A stretch of DNA of 64,000 nucleotides, taken from positions 26,233,264-26,297,263 of the forward strand of contig NC_081146.1 of the NCBI RefSeq assembly GCF_958295425.1, in the 5' to 3' direction. The stretch's first letter is position 1. Each line of letters starts with the position of its first letter. A program made the translations under genes and the position numbers. Under the pieces are notes generated by a model that did no database searches, was not told where the DNA came from, and was given only the letters and a program-made list of their open reading frames with translations. This DNA is from Solea solea. Lineage: Eukaryota > Chordata > Actinopteri > Pleuronectiformes > Soleidae. Below are positions 20,553-32,510 of the stretch, in pieces.

Positions 20553-22620
20553 TAGCTAGCTTAGGTTCAGTCAGTGTGATAGTAACGTCGCCATCATTCT
20601 TTGTTGTGAACAGACGAGTGGAGCTCTCAGATGTTGTTTTCAGACTCGTGTATCGTTAACGAGTTGCCGGTGGTGGCTGCGGCTCGTCTGGACGGTGGTC
20701 TGTCCGTCATCAGTCCTTCCAGCTCTGACGACTCTCTGGTGAGGCTTCTTTAACAAATCTGTCTTTCAGTCTCCTTTAAAGCCGAGGTTTGGTAGTTATG
20801 CAGGTCGTAACTGTTGTCCTGCTGTCACAGTTGGTCCCAGAGCTTCAGCTGACAGAGGAGGAACAGAAGCTGCTGACTCAGGAGGGAATTTCTCTGCCCA
20901 ACAACCTTCCACTCACCAAGGTCTCACCGTTCAGACCTGTTTATCCATCCATCAACTCCATGAACTAAACCTGGAATCTGATTCTGAACCTTTTGTTTTC
21001 GTTTCAGGCCGAGGAGCGAATTCTGAAGAAAGTTCGGAGGAAAATCCGTAACAAGCAGTCGGCTCAGGACAGCCGGCGCAGGAGGAAGGAGTACATTGAC
21101 GGGCTGGAAAGCAGGTACACGCAGAAAGACCCTAGTGTTTTTGTGAATACAACTAATAAGCAAATTTGGGAGAATGATGACATCATAGCTCCACCTCTTG
21201 CTCTTGAGCTTGCCGTCTTTGTCGTCTTCCTCTCATGTTTGGAGTTTTACGCGGGCTTTATTCGCATGCTCTACGTCTTCCTTTTGGTGTATTTCTATGT
21301 CAGCGTTACAGCGCCACACACAGGCCTGGCATATGTACTGCAACATTTAGAGTTTGTGTTTACGGAAAATGTTTTTAAAGTGGAAAAAGAAAAATAATAA
21401 TCATAAAATAATACTTTGCACTCCCTCTGCTTCTCAGTGCATCTCAAATACCACTCAGTTTTTAACGGACGCTGATGTCACAATCTGTGTTTTACTGTTT
21501 TTATATCAAATGTTGAATATTTTTGGTAACTCTGCTTCAATAAAGTGGACAGTTTCTTTATACTGTCTGTGTGTGTGTGTGTGTGTCAGGGCGGCAGCTT
21601 GCTCCGCACAGAATAAGGAGCTGCAGAGGACGGTGGAGCAGCTGGAGAAACGTAACACGTATGAGATCAAATCATTATTGTCTATTCAAACGTACACAGA
21701 GTTGTGGCCTCTTCACTTTCTCCACACGCAGCTGTGAAGAGAGTTGTGTTTTTCATGTGTTCACATTCAAAACGAGTTACCAGACATTGTCTAAACCTCT
21801 GATTTCAAATTATGGATTCTAAAAACATTTTTTAACAGTAAGACCATTAAAGGTTCTTTACAGGACACATTAACAACATCAGGACAAACAAAAGTTTACT
21901 TCATAAATCACAAAATAAATGAAAAAAGTGATAATCTGATTTTCCAGCTCAGATGTTGAAAAATGACGATGGAGTAAAAACCTGAGCAGCAGAGGGCGCT
22001 GTTGTCTTTCTTTTCAGGTCTGTTCCATGATCAGTGCTGAGCTTTGTTTGTGCAGTGATTCTGTCGCCATGACAACAACATACATGTAGAAAAAAAGTCA
22101 CAATGTCCCTTTATGTCCCTTATTCAGCTGAAAACAACAGTTTACCAAGAAGTGACTTTTCTATGTTTCACAGGTTTTAATAAACTTTGACTGAATACAC
22201 TTCAGTAAAGTTTGTTTGTGTTTGTTTGTTTGATTGTTTGTTGTGTTTGTTTGATTGTTTGTTGTGTTTGTTTGATTGATTGTTGTGTTTGTTTGATTGA
22301 TTGTTTGTTTGTTTGATTGTGTGTTTGTTTGTTTGTGTGATTGTTTGTGTGTTTGTTTGTTTGTGTGTGTTTGATTGTTTGTTGTGTTTGTTTGATTGAT
22401 TGTTTGTTTGTTTGTTTGTTTGTGTGATTGTTTGTGTTTGATTGTTTGTGTGTTTGTTTGTGTGTGTTTGATTGTTTGTGTGATTGTTTGTGTGTTTGTG
22501 TGTTTGTTTGTTCAGGTCTCTGCTGACTCAGCTGCGACAGCTTCAGTCTCTGATCAAACAGACGGTCAGTAAAGGAGCCCAGACCAGCACGTGTTTACTG
22601 GTAGGACACACACACACACG

Positions 22621-22658
<38 letters not shown>

Positions 22659-23787
22659 CTCTCTCTGTCTCCGTCTCCATGGTAACGGTCGTCCAAACTC
22701 ACTGTCTCTGACTCTGTGTCCCAGATCATCCTGGTCTCTCTGGGTCTGATCATCATGCCCAGTTTCAGTCCGTTCCGCCGAGTCGGTATCTCGGATGACG
22801 ACGACTACAGGCCCATCGGAGGTCGGTCCCTTATGACATCACTTCCTGTTGTTTTACATTTGTTTCTAAGAGGGAAAAAAAGTCTGGAATTGTGTGTTGT
22901 TGTTTTTTATGTAAATACCAGAATGAACAAAATGTGCCTTTAAAGTCACTCCCCAGAACCGCTGCCCTCTTGTGGAATTTACACCAGTTTACAAAAATGA
23001 TCAAATATAAGTCCTTGAAAGTGCTTGAATTTTGTCCAGGAAAGATGTTGCGTTGATATTTAGGGAAAATCTTTGTTCTGCAGACAAACTCTTACATGCG
23101 GTCCTCCCATCTTCAGCTGTGTCAGCACATTCTAGTCCTTGAATTTCAGGGAATTGGTCCTGGAAGGTCCTTGTATTTGATGTCAACCAAGGTGTGGGAA
23201 CCCTGACAGACACTAATTATGTTTATTTTTCTTTAAATTGTTCAATGATTTTGAATTCTGAATTAGTTTTGAGAGCACGCAGCAAACAGAAGCTCGAGAT
23301 CGAGACCAATGATAAAGCGATGTGCGTGTTTATCGCAGAAATGAACGCATCCAGAACGCTGAGGACAAAGTGTCGCAGAATTTGAAGAAGAATCCTCGAT
23401 TTTGCCGGAAATTAAAATGTTTTTTTTTTAATTAATATTTTCTCTCCAGTTATTTCCAGAAACATCCTGACAGACCCCGCCTCCTCCCAGCCGACGGAAG
23501 ACCAGGTTGAGAGCGCGGCCGCGCGGCCGGACTCGTCTCCGCCCTCTTCATCTCCGCCTCCTTCTCTCAACCAATCAGGAGAAGGAGGAACAGAAGACGT
23601 TAGTGCTGCTGCTGCTGCTGCTGCTGCTGTCGTCTCTAAAGAACCAATAGAAACCCTGGAAATGTCGAGCGTGGAGGTTTCAGTGCGGGACGTAAACGTC
23701 TCGGCTGCCATGAGCGTTCAGACTGAAGCGGCGGGAAAACTCGGCCATGACGTGTCGGTCAAACCGGCGCACGCTGACGAGATGTAG
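19357..23787 (+). CDS. CREB3-like ER-bound bZIP transcription factor (CREB3L4)
   Basis: Nine coding exons join in frame to give 443 residues. The acidic N-terminal half, with DSGISEDP, is the likely activation region. Residues 183-212 ([12 protein letters not shown]) are the conserved stretch before the bZIP. Residues 213-247 are the basic region ([18 protein letters not shown]) and about 248-285 the leucine zipper. A membrane segment spans about 297-316 ([17 protein letters not shown]). A site-1-protease motif RNIL lies at 335-338, and the protein ends in HADEM. The SRNILT and HADEM signatures fit CREB3L4 better than other paralogues. CREB3 proteins sit in the ER membrane, move to the Golgi, and are cut by S1P and S2P to free a nuclear factor. 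The luminal tail has eight alanines (384-391) and one NVS glycosylation site (414). Human CREB3L4 is about 395 residues, so the tail is somewhat expanded. The start is the first ATG after the leader acceptor. Confidence 0.88.
19592..19859 (+). CDS. creb3l4 coding exon 2
   Basis: Acceptor TGTCTCAG, donor GTGAGG, 268 nt, ends in phase 1. Encodes the DSGISEDP region. Confidence 0.87.
20056..20560. repeat. GGTAG/GATAG minisatellite in creb3l4 intron
   Basis: Degenerate copies of AGCTAGCTAGGGTAGGTAG ending in a pure (GATA)n run at about 20521-20552. Similar arrays lie in npr1 introns at 56590-56850 and 61245-61400. Confidence 0.85.
20614..20738 (+). CDS. creb3l4 coding exon 3
   Basis: Acceptor TGAACAG, donor GTGAGG, 125 nt, phase 1 to 0. 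Serine-rich end (SPSSSDDSL). Confidence 0.87.
20831..20920 (+). CDS. creb3l4 coding exon 4
   Basis: Acceptor TGTCACAG, donor GTCTCA, 90 nt. Encodes the conserved pre-bZIP helix ([15 protein letters not shown]). Confidence 0.88.
21008..21114 (+). CDS. creb3l4 coding exon 5 (basic region)
   Basis: Acceptor GTTTCAG, donor GTACAC, 107 nt, ends in phase 2. Encodes [19 protein letters not shown] and KEYIDGLES, the DNA-binding surface. Confidence 0.92.
21165..21365 (+). repeat. dispersed repeat, copy 1
   Basis: Contains GCGTTACAGCGCCACACACA then GGCCTGGCATATGTACTGCA. Copy 2 lies downstream of creb3l4 at 23975-24200 (GCGTTACAGTGCCACCCACA). This repeat extends an open frame past the basic-region exon, which should not be read as coding. 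Confidence 0.65.
21590..21658 (+). CDS. creb3l4 coding exon 6 (leucine zipper)
   Basis: Acceptor follows a GT tract (GTGTCAG), donor GTATGA, 69 nt. Encodes [18 protein letters not shown]. Confidence 0.87.
22207..22510. repeat. TTTG/ATTG minisatellite
   Basis: About 300 bp of GTTTGTTTGATTGTTTGTTG-like units directly upstream of the creb3l4 exon 7 acceptor, which takes its pyrimidine tract from the array. Confidence 0.9.
22516..22600 (+). CDS. creb3l4 coding exon 7
   Basis: Acceptor TTGTTCAG after a long TTTG repeat, donor GTAGGA, 85 nt. Completes the zipper and enters the membrane segment. Confidence 0.87.
22604..22668. repeat. CA and CT microsatellite
   Basis: (CA)n with a CG interruption, then (CT)n, immediately after the creb3l4 exon 7 donor. 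Confidence 0.85.
22725..22821 (+). CDS. creb3l4 coding exon 8 (membrane segment)
   Basis: Acceptor TGTCCCAG, donor GTCGGT, 97 nt, ends in phase 1. Encodes [17 protein letters not shown]. Confidence 0.88.
23450..23787 (+). CDS. creb3l4 last coding exon
   Basis: Acceptor CTCTCCAG to TAG, 338 nt. Contains the SRNILT protease site, an (Ala)8 run encoded by GCT repeats at 23608-23631, and the terminal HADEM. Confidence 0.88.
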
Positions 23788-23879
23788 ACGAACTGTGGAC
23801 GCCGCGGACTGTTACGTCCTCACCAAAGCTCTATTGATGGTACTTTTTATTCTTACGGAAAAAACGTCATTTTGGGAGA

Positions 23880-23885
23880 AATAAA
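23880..23885 (+). terminator. candidate creb3l4 poly(A) signal
   Basis: AATAAA 93 nt after the stop codon. Further AATAAA hexamers near 24380 and 24473 are alternatives giving a longer 3' untranslated region. Confidence 0.5.
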
Positions 23886-23974
23886 ACGCGACTTTTTGGG
23901 AAACGTGTCTCAGAGTCGAAACGGCAAACTCGCAAATTTGGGGAAAGTTTTATAATCATTGTCGTGGTGTTTTT

Positions 23975-24200
23975 GTGTTTGTACGCAGCGTTACAGTGCC
24001 ACCCACAGGTCTGGCACAGGTACTGCAGCGCTCCGTGTATATGAAGTCATTTCTGGAAACGTTTTATGAAGGAAAAACAAAGTTCTGTTTCTGTGCAGAA
24101 ACCATTTCTTGTGCACAATGCATGCTGGGATACCGTGTGTCCGCTGCATGTGCTGCAACACTTTCTCTGCTTTGTTTTCATGTATCCAGGTGATGGTTGA
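23975..24200 (+). repeat. dispersed repeat, copy 2
   Basis: Related to the repeat at 21165-21365; contains CCACCCACAGGTCTGGCACA and GGTACTGCAG. It is downstream of creb3l4, possibly in the 3' untranslated region if a distal poly(A) site is used. Confidence 0.6.
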
Positions 24201-24489
24201 CGTGTGTTACATTGAATTAGCGCTCAGTTTCTAACGGTTTAGTTTTTTTTATGCAATGTTGAAGAAAAGGAACTAAAGTGGATTAGATGTTTAATTTATT
24301 ATTATAATAATTACATTAATTTACATCAAGGATAAAAGGAGGGGCTTTCATTTAACTTTAATTCACCTTTGTCTATTTTTAATAAATGGAAAAATAATTG
24401 AAATTATTATCTGATTTATTACTGGTTCATGTGCTTTAAAGCAAAAGTGGAAGGTTGTTTTTTTGAAGATTCAATAAATGAGATCCTGA

Positions 24490-24985
24490 CATAGAAACTG
24501 AAGTTTGTAAACCACTCACTCTCCCTCACCAAAGTCCAGAGAGAAAATCAGTGATTTTCGCTCACAGGGACACAGGAGCTGCAGGGCCTCTGCTGCCTCG
24601 TGTGGTCACTTTGTGTCACTGAGGAAAATCTGAACAAAGGATTTCAAACACGTAATTCATTAAAATAAGACATTTGAACTTAGTGATGGAGGCAGAAGTG
24701 GATCAACAACTCCTGTGTGTGTGTGTGTGTGATGTTAAAATCACTGATTTTCTCTATGGGTGTGTGTGTGTGTGTGTGTGGGGGAGAGTGAGCGAGTGTT
24801 TTACAAACTTCAGTTTCCTGTTGGAAAAGTCTGTCTCACAGTGAGATAAAGACGTGAACATGTTCGTTAGATATTATAGACTATTGCAGATTCCAGCAGG
24901 GGGCGCTCGCAGCACAGACAGTGCTGACTATGTATCAGAACCTCATTCAACCACACTTCAGAAAACCTGAACTATCCCTTTAAAC
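24490..24985 (-). mobile_element. fold-back element, family A, copy 4
   Basis: Both arms are present (TTTGTAAACCACTCACTCTC ... GAGTGTTTTACAAACTTCAG), with an internal (GT)n expansion. The outer end reads CTGAACTATCCCTTTAA, the reverse complement of a TTAAAGGGATAGTTCAG-type terminus. Confidence 0.8.
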
Positions 24986-25545
24986 AAATCCGAGTCTAAT
25001 TTATCTTCTGCTTCTCTGTGTTCGTCCTTTCATCTCAATCAAAACAAAATATTAATTTTTATTATGATTGTAGCCAATAACCAAAAATAATTGACTCATC
25101 ATTCTGAAATTAAATGCAGTAATTGTGACACGTTTGACCTTTTTTCATGTAAATCTCTCTTTAGTACGAATAAACGCTGTATTTTGCTTTTATTGCCTTG
25201 TTTGGATACAGATTAGTCAATGGTTTTTGTTTCCGTATCGTATCACCACAGGTGATGATGATGATGATGATGAGGCAGCTGAAGATGGACGTTTATGTTT
25301 TGTTTATGGAGGTTAAAAGGTTAAAGGTTGCCGCCGTCTGCCGCTCTTTTCTCTGACGTGACATTTAGCGCCCGTTACGTGTGTGTTTACTGCTAATGAG
25401 CTGAGTGTTAATGGAGTCTGAGCAGTTTTGTCATCATCGTCACTTTCTTTTTAACATTTGTTTTGTTTCACATTCTGTCAACTTTTACATTTTCAGATGT
25501 TTTATCTTAAAGTTGAAGACAGACTCCAAATTGTATTTATTTTAT
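24986..25545. other. non-coding, no gene recognised
   Basis: Contains a (GAT)n run at 25254-25273. No exon is supported. Confidence 0.5.
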
Positions 25546-26062
25546 TCATACAACATTTTACTAAAACACAACACAATTTTATCAAAATACAAACCCATTT
25601 TATCAAAACAGAACACTTTTACTAAAAAACAACCAAATTTGACAAAAACTGACCAAATTTTTACTAAAACACAACCAAATGTGTCTATAACAGCAACGTT
25701 TTACTAAAATACAACACAATTTTACTAAAACTCAACCAAAACTTTCTTTAAACTTTTACATTTTCAGATGTTTTATCTTAAAGTTGAAGACAGACTCCAA
25801 ATTGTATTCATTTTATTCATACAACATTTTACTAAAACACAACAAAATTTTATCAAAATACAACCAAATTTGACCAAAACAGAACACTTTTACTAAAACA
25901 CAACCAAATTTGACAAAAACTGACCAAATTTTTACTAAAATGCAACCAAATTTGTCTATAACAGCAACTTTTTACTAAAATACAACAATATTTTACTAAA
26001 ACACAACCAAATCTTTCCAAAACAGTACACATTTTGCCAAAACACAACTAAATTAAGTTTAA
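25546..26062. repeat. minisatellite of ACTAAAACACAAC units, array 1
   Basis: Units of 15-20 bp such as TTTTACTAAAACACAACCAA alternate with GACAAAAACTGACCAAATTT. A larger duplicated block of about 250 bp is visible: the AGTTGAAGACAGACTCCAAA text occurs at about 25511 and 25782. Confidence 0.88.
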
Positions 26063-27129
26063 CACAATTAAAAAACGTGTTTTCGAGCGTTGGCCTTTAT
26101 CTTTATCATCATATCTAACAAATACACGTAAACGTTGAATAGAAACGGGTGAGTTGACATTTTGTGCTGTTGTTTGACACAGTGGGCGGAGCTTTTGGTG
26201 CAGGTGGAGGCCGGCGATGAAGATGTTGTCGTAAATCTTAATGCTGCTGTTGTGTGTTTTTTCAGCAGGTGTCAGTGAACGCATCATCACCACACTATGA
26301 ACGTGAAGTCTGTGCACTTTGACGTGAGGATTCTTCAGTTTACTTCACGTCAGGTGTGACACGTTATTATTATTACTGAGGGAAAGGATGAAGTGCGGCT
26401 GTGAAGCAGCTGTGAAGCTGTACGCCCCCTGCTGCTAAAGACAGGCAGTGAAATCATGACATCGTACCATTAATTCATCCAAAATATAATATGTGTTGAC
26501 ACCTTTTTCATGTTTCATGTTTAGTTTGTATTTGTTAACTATGCAGATCAGATAGTGATAATTAAGCGTTTTTCAATCTATTTATTTGGTCATTTTTTGT
26601 GAAGAATTTGTTACATTTTATAAAAAATAAAGAAACAGTCGACAAAACAATTTGGCCTCGGTCGTCTTTAACTCTTTAACTCGTGTTCCTCTGCACATGC
26701 GGCGAAGACCCACGACTCTGTAAAGATTTCCTGGTGTTTTATGATGAATGTGTTGAATAATTGAGAAGGTCACTTCCTCTTCCTGTTGAAATGGCAGCAA
26801 TACACAGAGGAGCTGCTGATTAAAGATGAATAAATGATTTGTGGATGAATAGATGATGGGTAGATGGACAGCAGACGGATAAATGAGCGGTTCATTTATT
26901 GATGCTGAATTTTTTCCATTCAACAGTGAAATAACTAAACATGAAATAAAAGTGTTTATGAATGTGTCATCTCTTTAAACTCATTAAAATTATTCATTAT
27001 AAAGTGTAATCGACTTTTTAGGTCAAGTTACTTTAGCGTAGTCCACACACAAAACACCCGTAAAAAACATTAATAAAAAATAAGGTTTAAAACATGACAT
27101 TTACCGAAACACATTTCACTTAAACGCTA
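26063..27129. other. non-coding, no gene recognised
   Basis: No supported exon on either strand between the two related arrays. Confidence 0.5.
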
Positions 27130-27425
27130 AAACATATACTATCACAACACAACAAAATGTACTAAAACACAACAAAAGTACTAAAACACAACAAAATTAA
27201 AACATAACAAAATGTACTAAAACACAACAAAATGTACTTAAACACAACAAAATTTACTAAAACACAACAAAATTAAAACATAACAAAATGTACTAAAACA
27301 TAACAAAATTTACTAAAACATAACAAAATTCACTAAAACACAACAAAATTTACTAAAACACAACAAAATTTACCAAAACACAAAATGTAACAAACCTAAC
27401 CATTTACTAAAACAAAACGTTTCAT
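27130..27425. repeat. minisatellite of ACTAAAACACAAC units, array 2
   Basis: More regular copies of ACTAAAACACAACAAAATTT, closely related to the array 1.1 kb upstream. Confidence 0.88.
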
Positions 27426-28855
27426 AAAACACCAGTGACTAGTATCCTGGAGCTAATGCTAAGCTAACTACACTAAAATGGGATTCAAGTAAATGACTTT
27501 TTGTTTTAGATGACATTTCAAGTATTACGCGGGTTAACACAACTAGGGACTAGTTTCCTGGAGCTAATGCTAAGCTAACTATGTTCACTGATGTGATTCA
27601 CAGCCAGATAAGTTTGTATAAGAACGAGATAAAGTGACGCACAGTGGTAACAACACTTAAAATAACCCAGAACTATCTCAAAGTTTGTATGTTGGTGTGT
27701 AAATGAGTTTAAAACATATTTCCTTCAGTTCTACAGAACGAGGTAAAAGTAACAAAACAGAAAATCCATAATTGATGTTTATTTTCTTGTATGTGGCTGC
27801 GTTCCCTCTAACCCTCAACAGCCTCTCAACGCTTTATATTCATTAAATTTGCATTCATGTTCCATGTTTACGTCCTGTTTTTAAAAAGATACACTAGTTT
27901 TCATGTTTTTGTGCTTCCTGAAGCATAAAAGTATCTGATTTGATGCAATATACAGCGTCTCCACTTGATGTCACGAAACCCCACACACTGGTCCTTTAAT
28001 TTGATTATTTGATGAATAAATTTGTATCTATAATATACAATTTGATTATGTAATTCTACGTTTGTTTATATTCCTTTTATTATATGAATTGTTAGAGAAA
28101 ACTAAGCTGTTTTATTTAGTTTTTTATTTTTATTTTAAATAAAAAAATCATTTAATCACCAGATTTTTTATGATACACAAAAAACAAGTACCCAATATTC
28201 TTTCATATGATTTTGGCTTTTTTTACAGTGTATTTTTTAAATGAAAATAAATTTCTAACATTTAGTCAAATTGCCTAATAGCATGTTTAGTTATTATTAT
28301 GTTTATTTATGAACTAATTACTAAAGTGTGTCAATTCAGACCAAACAACTTTCATCTTTCTTTCAGTTTCTTTCTCCTTTTTGTGAAATAACCGACAAAC
28401 ATTTGAGAAAAGCTCATGAAACGACCTCAGATATTTACTCCACTGTGCCTGAGTGCCTTCAGGCTCCACGTTGACCTCTGACCTCTTCAGATCACGACGT
28501 GGAGTGATTATCTGCACGACGGAACATTTACATACTCATTTAACTTAGCGCAGCAGGTCAGACCTGTGACGTGTTGCCATGGTTACCTGTCAGTCTCATG
28601 CATAATCTGAATAACTGTGAGTGTCGTCTGTGGAAATGACACAAATCTTTTCTCTCATTTTAGACTTTGTTTCCATCTGAATTATTCTGCTTGATGTGAA
28701 GCTGAGGGAGGAGTTACTTCTAATGGTTTATATGACCATAGCATGCTAAGCTAATGATTTGTCTCCAATTTTAGATTAGCAGTGGTCCTGGTAACAAACT
28801 CGGAGTAAGCTACCTCATACCTTAGCTTAAGCTAATAATGTGTAAATCTTGGTCC
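27426..28855. other. non-coding, AT-rich
   Basis: No supported exon. The text ending CCACACACTGGTCCTTTAA at about 28000 matches the end of fold-back family B. A palindromic GTTGCCATGGTTAC lies at about 28573-28586. Confidence 0.5.
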
Positions 28856-28857
28856 TG

Positions 28858-29078
28858 ATCATCAGCTATCACTTAGCTACAAAGCTAACTTCCCTAGTAA
28901 AGCTATTAATAGCACTAACATTAAGTCCTGATTACAGCTATCACTTAGCTACAAAGCTAACTCACTTCGTAAAGCTATTAATAGCACTAACATTAAGTCC
29001 TGATTACAGCTATCACTTAGCTACAAAGCTAACTCACTTCGTAAAGCTATTAATAGCGCTGACATTAAGTCCTGCTCA
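28858..29078. repeat. 69-bp tandem repeat, three copies
   Basis: Three near-identical units, each with CTATCACTTAGCTACAAAGC and CTATTAATAGCACTAACATT. The unit is a multiple of three, so an open frame repeats SYHLATKLTHFVKLLIALTL; this is a length effect, not evidence for a gene. Confidence 0.92.
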
Positions 29079-31377
29079 CCAGCTCTGACTCAAACTCGGT
29101 CTGAAATTATTGACATTTTCAATGACCTCTTCACTTAAGAAGAGAAAACACTCAACGCTCAAAAGATGATTTGTATGCGTCATAACATAAACTACGTCCC
29201 CAAACTACGACCTCAGCTTTTTGAGTTATGCTGCTCACGTAAACACAACCTACGCCAAGGACCAGATTATAATAATAACACAAGCAAACTAACAGTGTGA
29301 TGGTCGTGGGTTTCATGGAGCTCTGTTCACAGATGAGCTGACGTGATGAAAGTGCAGCTAAGTGGCAGTAGAGGGTTAATATGGAGGACGTGCAGGAGAC
29401 CCCAGCTCCCACGCTGTATTAAGCTAATGGCTCTCCTCAGCATCTGAAGTCCACCAGGTCTCCTCTCCTGACAGAACACAGTCAGATAAACACACACAAA
29501 TCACATGTGAGGGGAAACTTTGGCTGGAGGAGAAAAACCACTTAAAGTAAATCCTGTTAAAGAAAAAGAGAAAAAAGACGTCCATATGATGTCCATTTGT
29601 GACGTTCTCTGCTCTGTGTCTCCATAGCAACACATTTATAACCCTCGGACATGTGCGTATCAGAGGAGAGGCCAGGTGCAGCTAATTATCGGCATGTTAC
29701 AAGCTAGTGTAGCTAATTAGCTAAGTCAGAGCTCTGGTGTCCATGATCATGGTTTATCTGTCTTAAGTTACATTATTAGCATTTAAAGCTCATCAGCTAT
29801 GAGCTCTGATGATTGTCACTAGCATGTTATCATCTTTACGTACATCTTTAAGTAATAGTCCACTAAAAGTGCTTATCTACTGCATCTTGGAAAGCTAAGG
29901 TGGCTAAGACCTGGTGACAAGGACCTAATGTTAGCAATATGATTAGCTCACACATTATTAGCGGAGGTAGCTATGGTAGAGCTGGTGAATAGGACCATGG
30001 TTTAGTGAAATATTATTAGCTCTATTTGCTAAGGTAGCTACATTAGAACTGGTGAATAGGACCAAGTTTTAGTGACACATTATTAGCTCTACTGAAAAAA
30101 AACAAAAAAGAGTCTTATGGGGAAAAAACAACTGTCATGATCCCAAAATAATTTGTTAGAAAAATATATCAAAAACAGACAGGAATAACTCATAAGTTGA
30201 TGTTAAGAGGCAGGCAGTGTGAAATCACTCGGTGGGCAGCGTGTGGCCCACGAGCCGCAGGTTTGAGATGAGGTTTTATGGTGACTTTAGTGAAACTGTG
30301 ACGTATATCAGTTTATTCTTTGTGCTTGAGTGTAGAGTCTGTGCGTCCTCTAGGGGGCAGTAGCTGCATATTCACCGTGACATGATTGTGATTGCGCTTC
30401 ATATCACACACACGTATAGATTCATTCAAATGTCAGAGATGAAAGCAAACCTTTGCTTTTCAGACTCTTTATAAACATGATGTCATGAATGACCAACGTC
30501 TATTGTTCTACAGATTCAAATCCTAAACTTTATTAAAGGCAGACAGTGGACCTCAGTGACCGCCCTTTCCCTTTTTTTGTTTTTTTAATTGCGTGTTGGC
30601 ATTTGCTTTTATTGATCTGTGGAGTGCTTGTAAAGGGAACAACGAGATGATCCTCGACCTGCACTGATGGAAGATAACACAACCATAAAATCTAATGGCA
30701 AGAAAGAAAACAATGGTGGGGGCGGGGCGTTAGATACAGTGTAGTGCTGAGAGGAATACGAGGTAATCTCATACTTCATGTTTAATTTACAACACACACG
30801 CACACGCACACACACAGACACACAGACACACACACACACGCACACGCACACACTGAAATACAAGCTGAGCTCCATGAAAGTCCCAGCACAGACACACACA
30901 CACACACACACACACAGACACACACACAGACACAGTGAAGATGAAATGACAGTGGAGGAGACTCCTCAGATTCACAGTATATTTATAACCTTTAAACAGA
31001 ATACACTGTAAAACATTGATTTAAAAAAAAAAGAATTGCTTCATTTCTGGGAAATGTTTTTGCCAAAATAGAAAAAATACCAGTAACAAGATAAAACTAT
31101 TGTGTGTGTGTGTGTGTGTGTCACAGATGTGTGTATGTGTGTGTGCAAATATAAGTAAACATTCAGCTTCATCAAATAAAGGAAAACGCACAGTTTTCCG
31201 AAATTTGGGTCCTTGTTTTAAGGAACTTTCCTCTTGTGAAAGTGTCATTACCGCAGATTATTTTAATCTTAATTTAAAAAAACCCTAAAGAAATGTAAGA
31301 ATATTGGGCTGAGTTCTGTTTTTGCAGCAGTGTACATTTAAACATTGTTGTGTGTCATACATGTTGTTAAACAGGTA

Positions 31378-31415
<38 letters not shown>

Positions 31416-31949
31416 TACATATTTGTATACGTAGTTATACATTGCACTGCATTTCATTTAGATGACAATCAATTAAGTGAAGGGGATTGACTCACAATGT
31501 TTCCTGCAGTGTTGTGTTTGTATAAAATAATCTACGTCAGTCAACCCTTTAATCATGTTTTTAACTCATGATTTCATGATTTAATAAACATAATAATTAT
31601 GGTACAAATGACAAAAAGATCTAACACTGGAAACACACAATATAACACGTTTCAACATAGATACAGTTTAATTATAAAAAAATCCAAAATATTTCTGTGT
31701 AATGACCTCTGATAATCTCACATGAGATTATTTAATCCACAACATCATCAACATTTTATTTACAAAAAGAAAAACTGGTGAAACAGAAAGTTTATAAGAG
31801 TTAAATTAAAAATATAAACAAAACAATTAAATTAGTGTTTTCCTCTTCACTCCTCCCTAAATTGTTTCTCTCTCTCTCTCTCTCTTTCCTTCCTTCCTTC
31901 CTTCCCTCCCCCCTCTCTTCTCTCCTCCCCCCTCTCCTCGTGTCTCTCT
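29079..31949. other. non-coding spacer upstream of npr1
   Basis: Repeated AGCTAA-rich text at 29650-30100, CA/GT microsatellites at 30790-30935 and 31101-31145, and a (TA)n tract at 31378-31412. A CT-rich tract leads into the npr1 leader. No supported exon. Confidence 0.5.
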
Positions 31950-32510
31950 CCGCCCAGACTCACTCACTCTCAGTCGGTCAATCTGAGTCAGAGGAGTCGC
32001 TGTCTCTGTGTCTCTCACCATCAACATCCAGAGTGAGCGGGTGAATGTTCCCCTGTGTGACCGGAGGAACCCTCTCACCTGTCGGATACCGAACCTGAAC
32101 CTGACCTGACCTGATCCGGACCTGGAGACCGCTCCTCCTCCTCCTCCTCCTCCTCATTCACTCACTCTTCACGATGCGGATTAACGCACTTTCAACGCAA
32201 ACTTTGCGCGTGTGAACCGCACCAAAGGCGCACGTGGCGCAGGTGTGAGCACGCGCAGGTGAGACTCGTGACTGATGATGGTGATGGAGGACACGGTGAT
32301 GGACACGTTTGTCGCACAGTGACGCGATGCTGTGAACGTTTGTGTTTCCACTGAGAACCGGAGCGGAGACGTTTCCCCGCGGAGCAGCGCAGCGCAGCGG
32401 GGACGGAGCGGCGCACGGAGCGGCGCTGGTGTGCGCAGGACGCGGGCATGGATGAGTGGATTCCTCCGCTTTAAAGTTCCAGAGAGAGAGAGAGCATGAG
32501 GAGAACAGAG
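31950..32510 (+). promoter_or_regulatory. npr1 CpG-rich first exon / promoter region
   Basis: A pyrimidine-rich tract (31861-31940) passes into a CpG-rich block (about 32160-32450) that ends at the donor AACAGAG|GTGAGG (32511). The matching acceptor is TTTTCACAG at 34812, giving a non-coding first exon and a 49-nt second leader segment before the ATG. The block contains two short upstream frames: ATG at 32448 (eight codons and stop), and ATG at 32496, which after splicing reads MRRTEG then stop. I see no TATA box, which is usual for CpG promoters. Transcription start cannot be fixed from sequence alone. Confidence 0.55.

Noticed and set aside
20993..21397. Read-through extension of the creb3l4 basic-region exon
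   Set aside because: A consensus donor at 21115 and the next zipper exon at 21590 join in frame; the extension runs into a dispersed repeat also found downstream of the gene.
28849..29088. Repeat protein with three near-identical 23-residue units
   Set aside because: The 69-bp DNA unit is a multiple of three, so any open frame repeats; there is no splice or promoter context and the sequence is AT-rich intergenic DNA.
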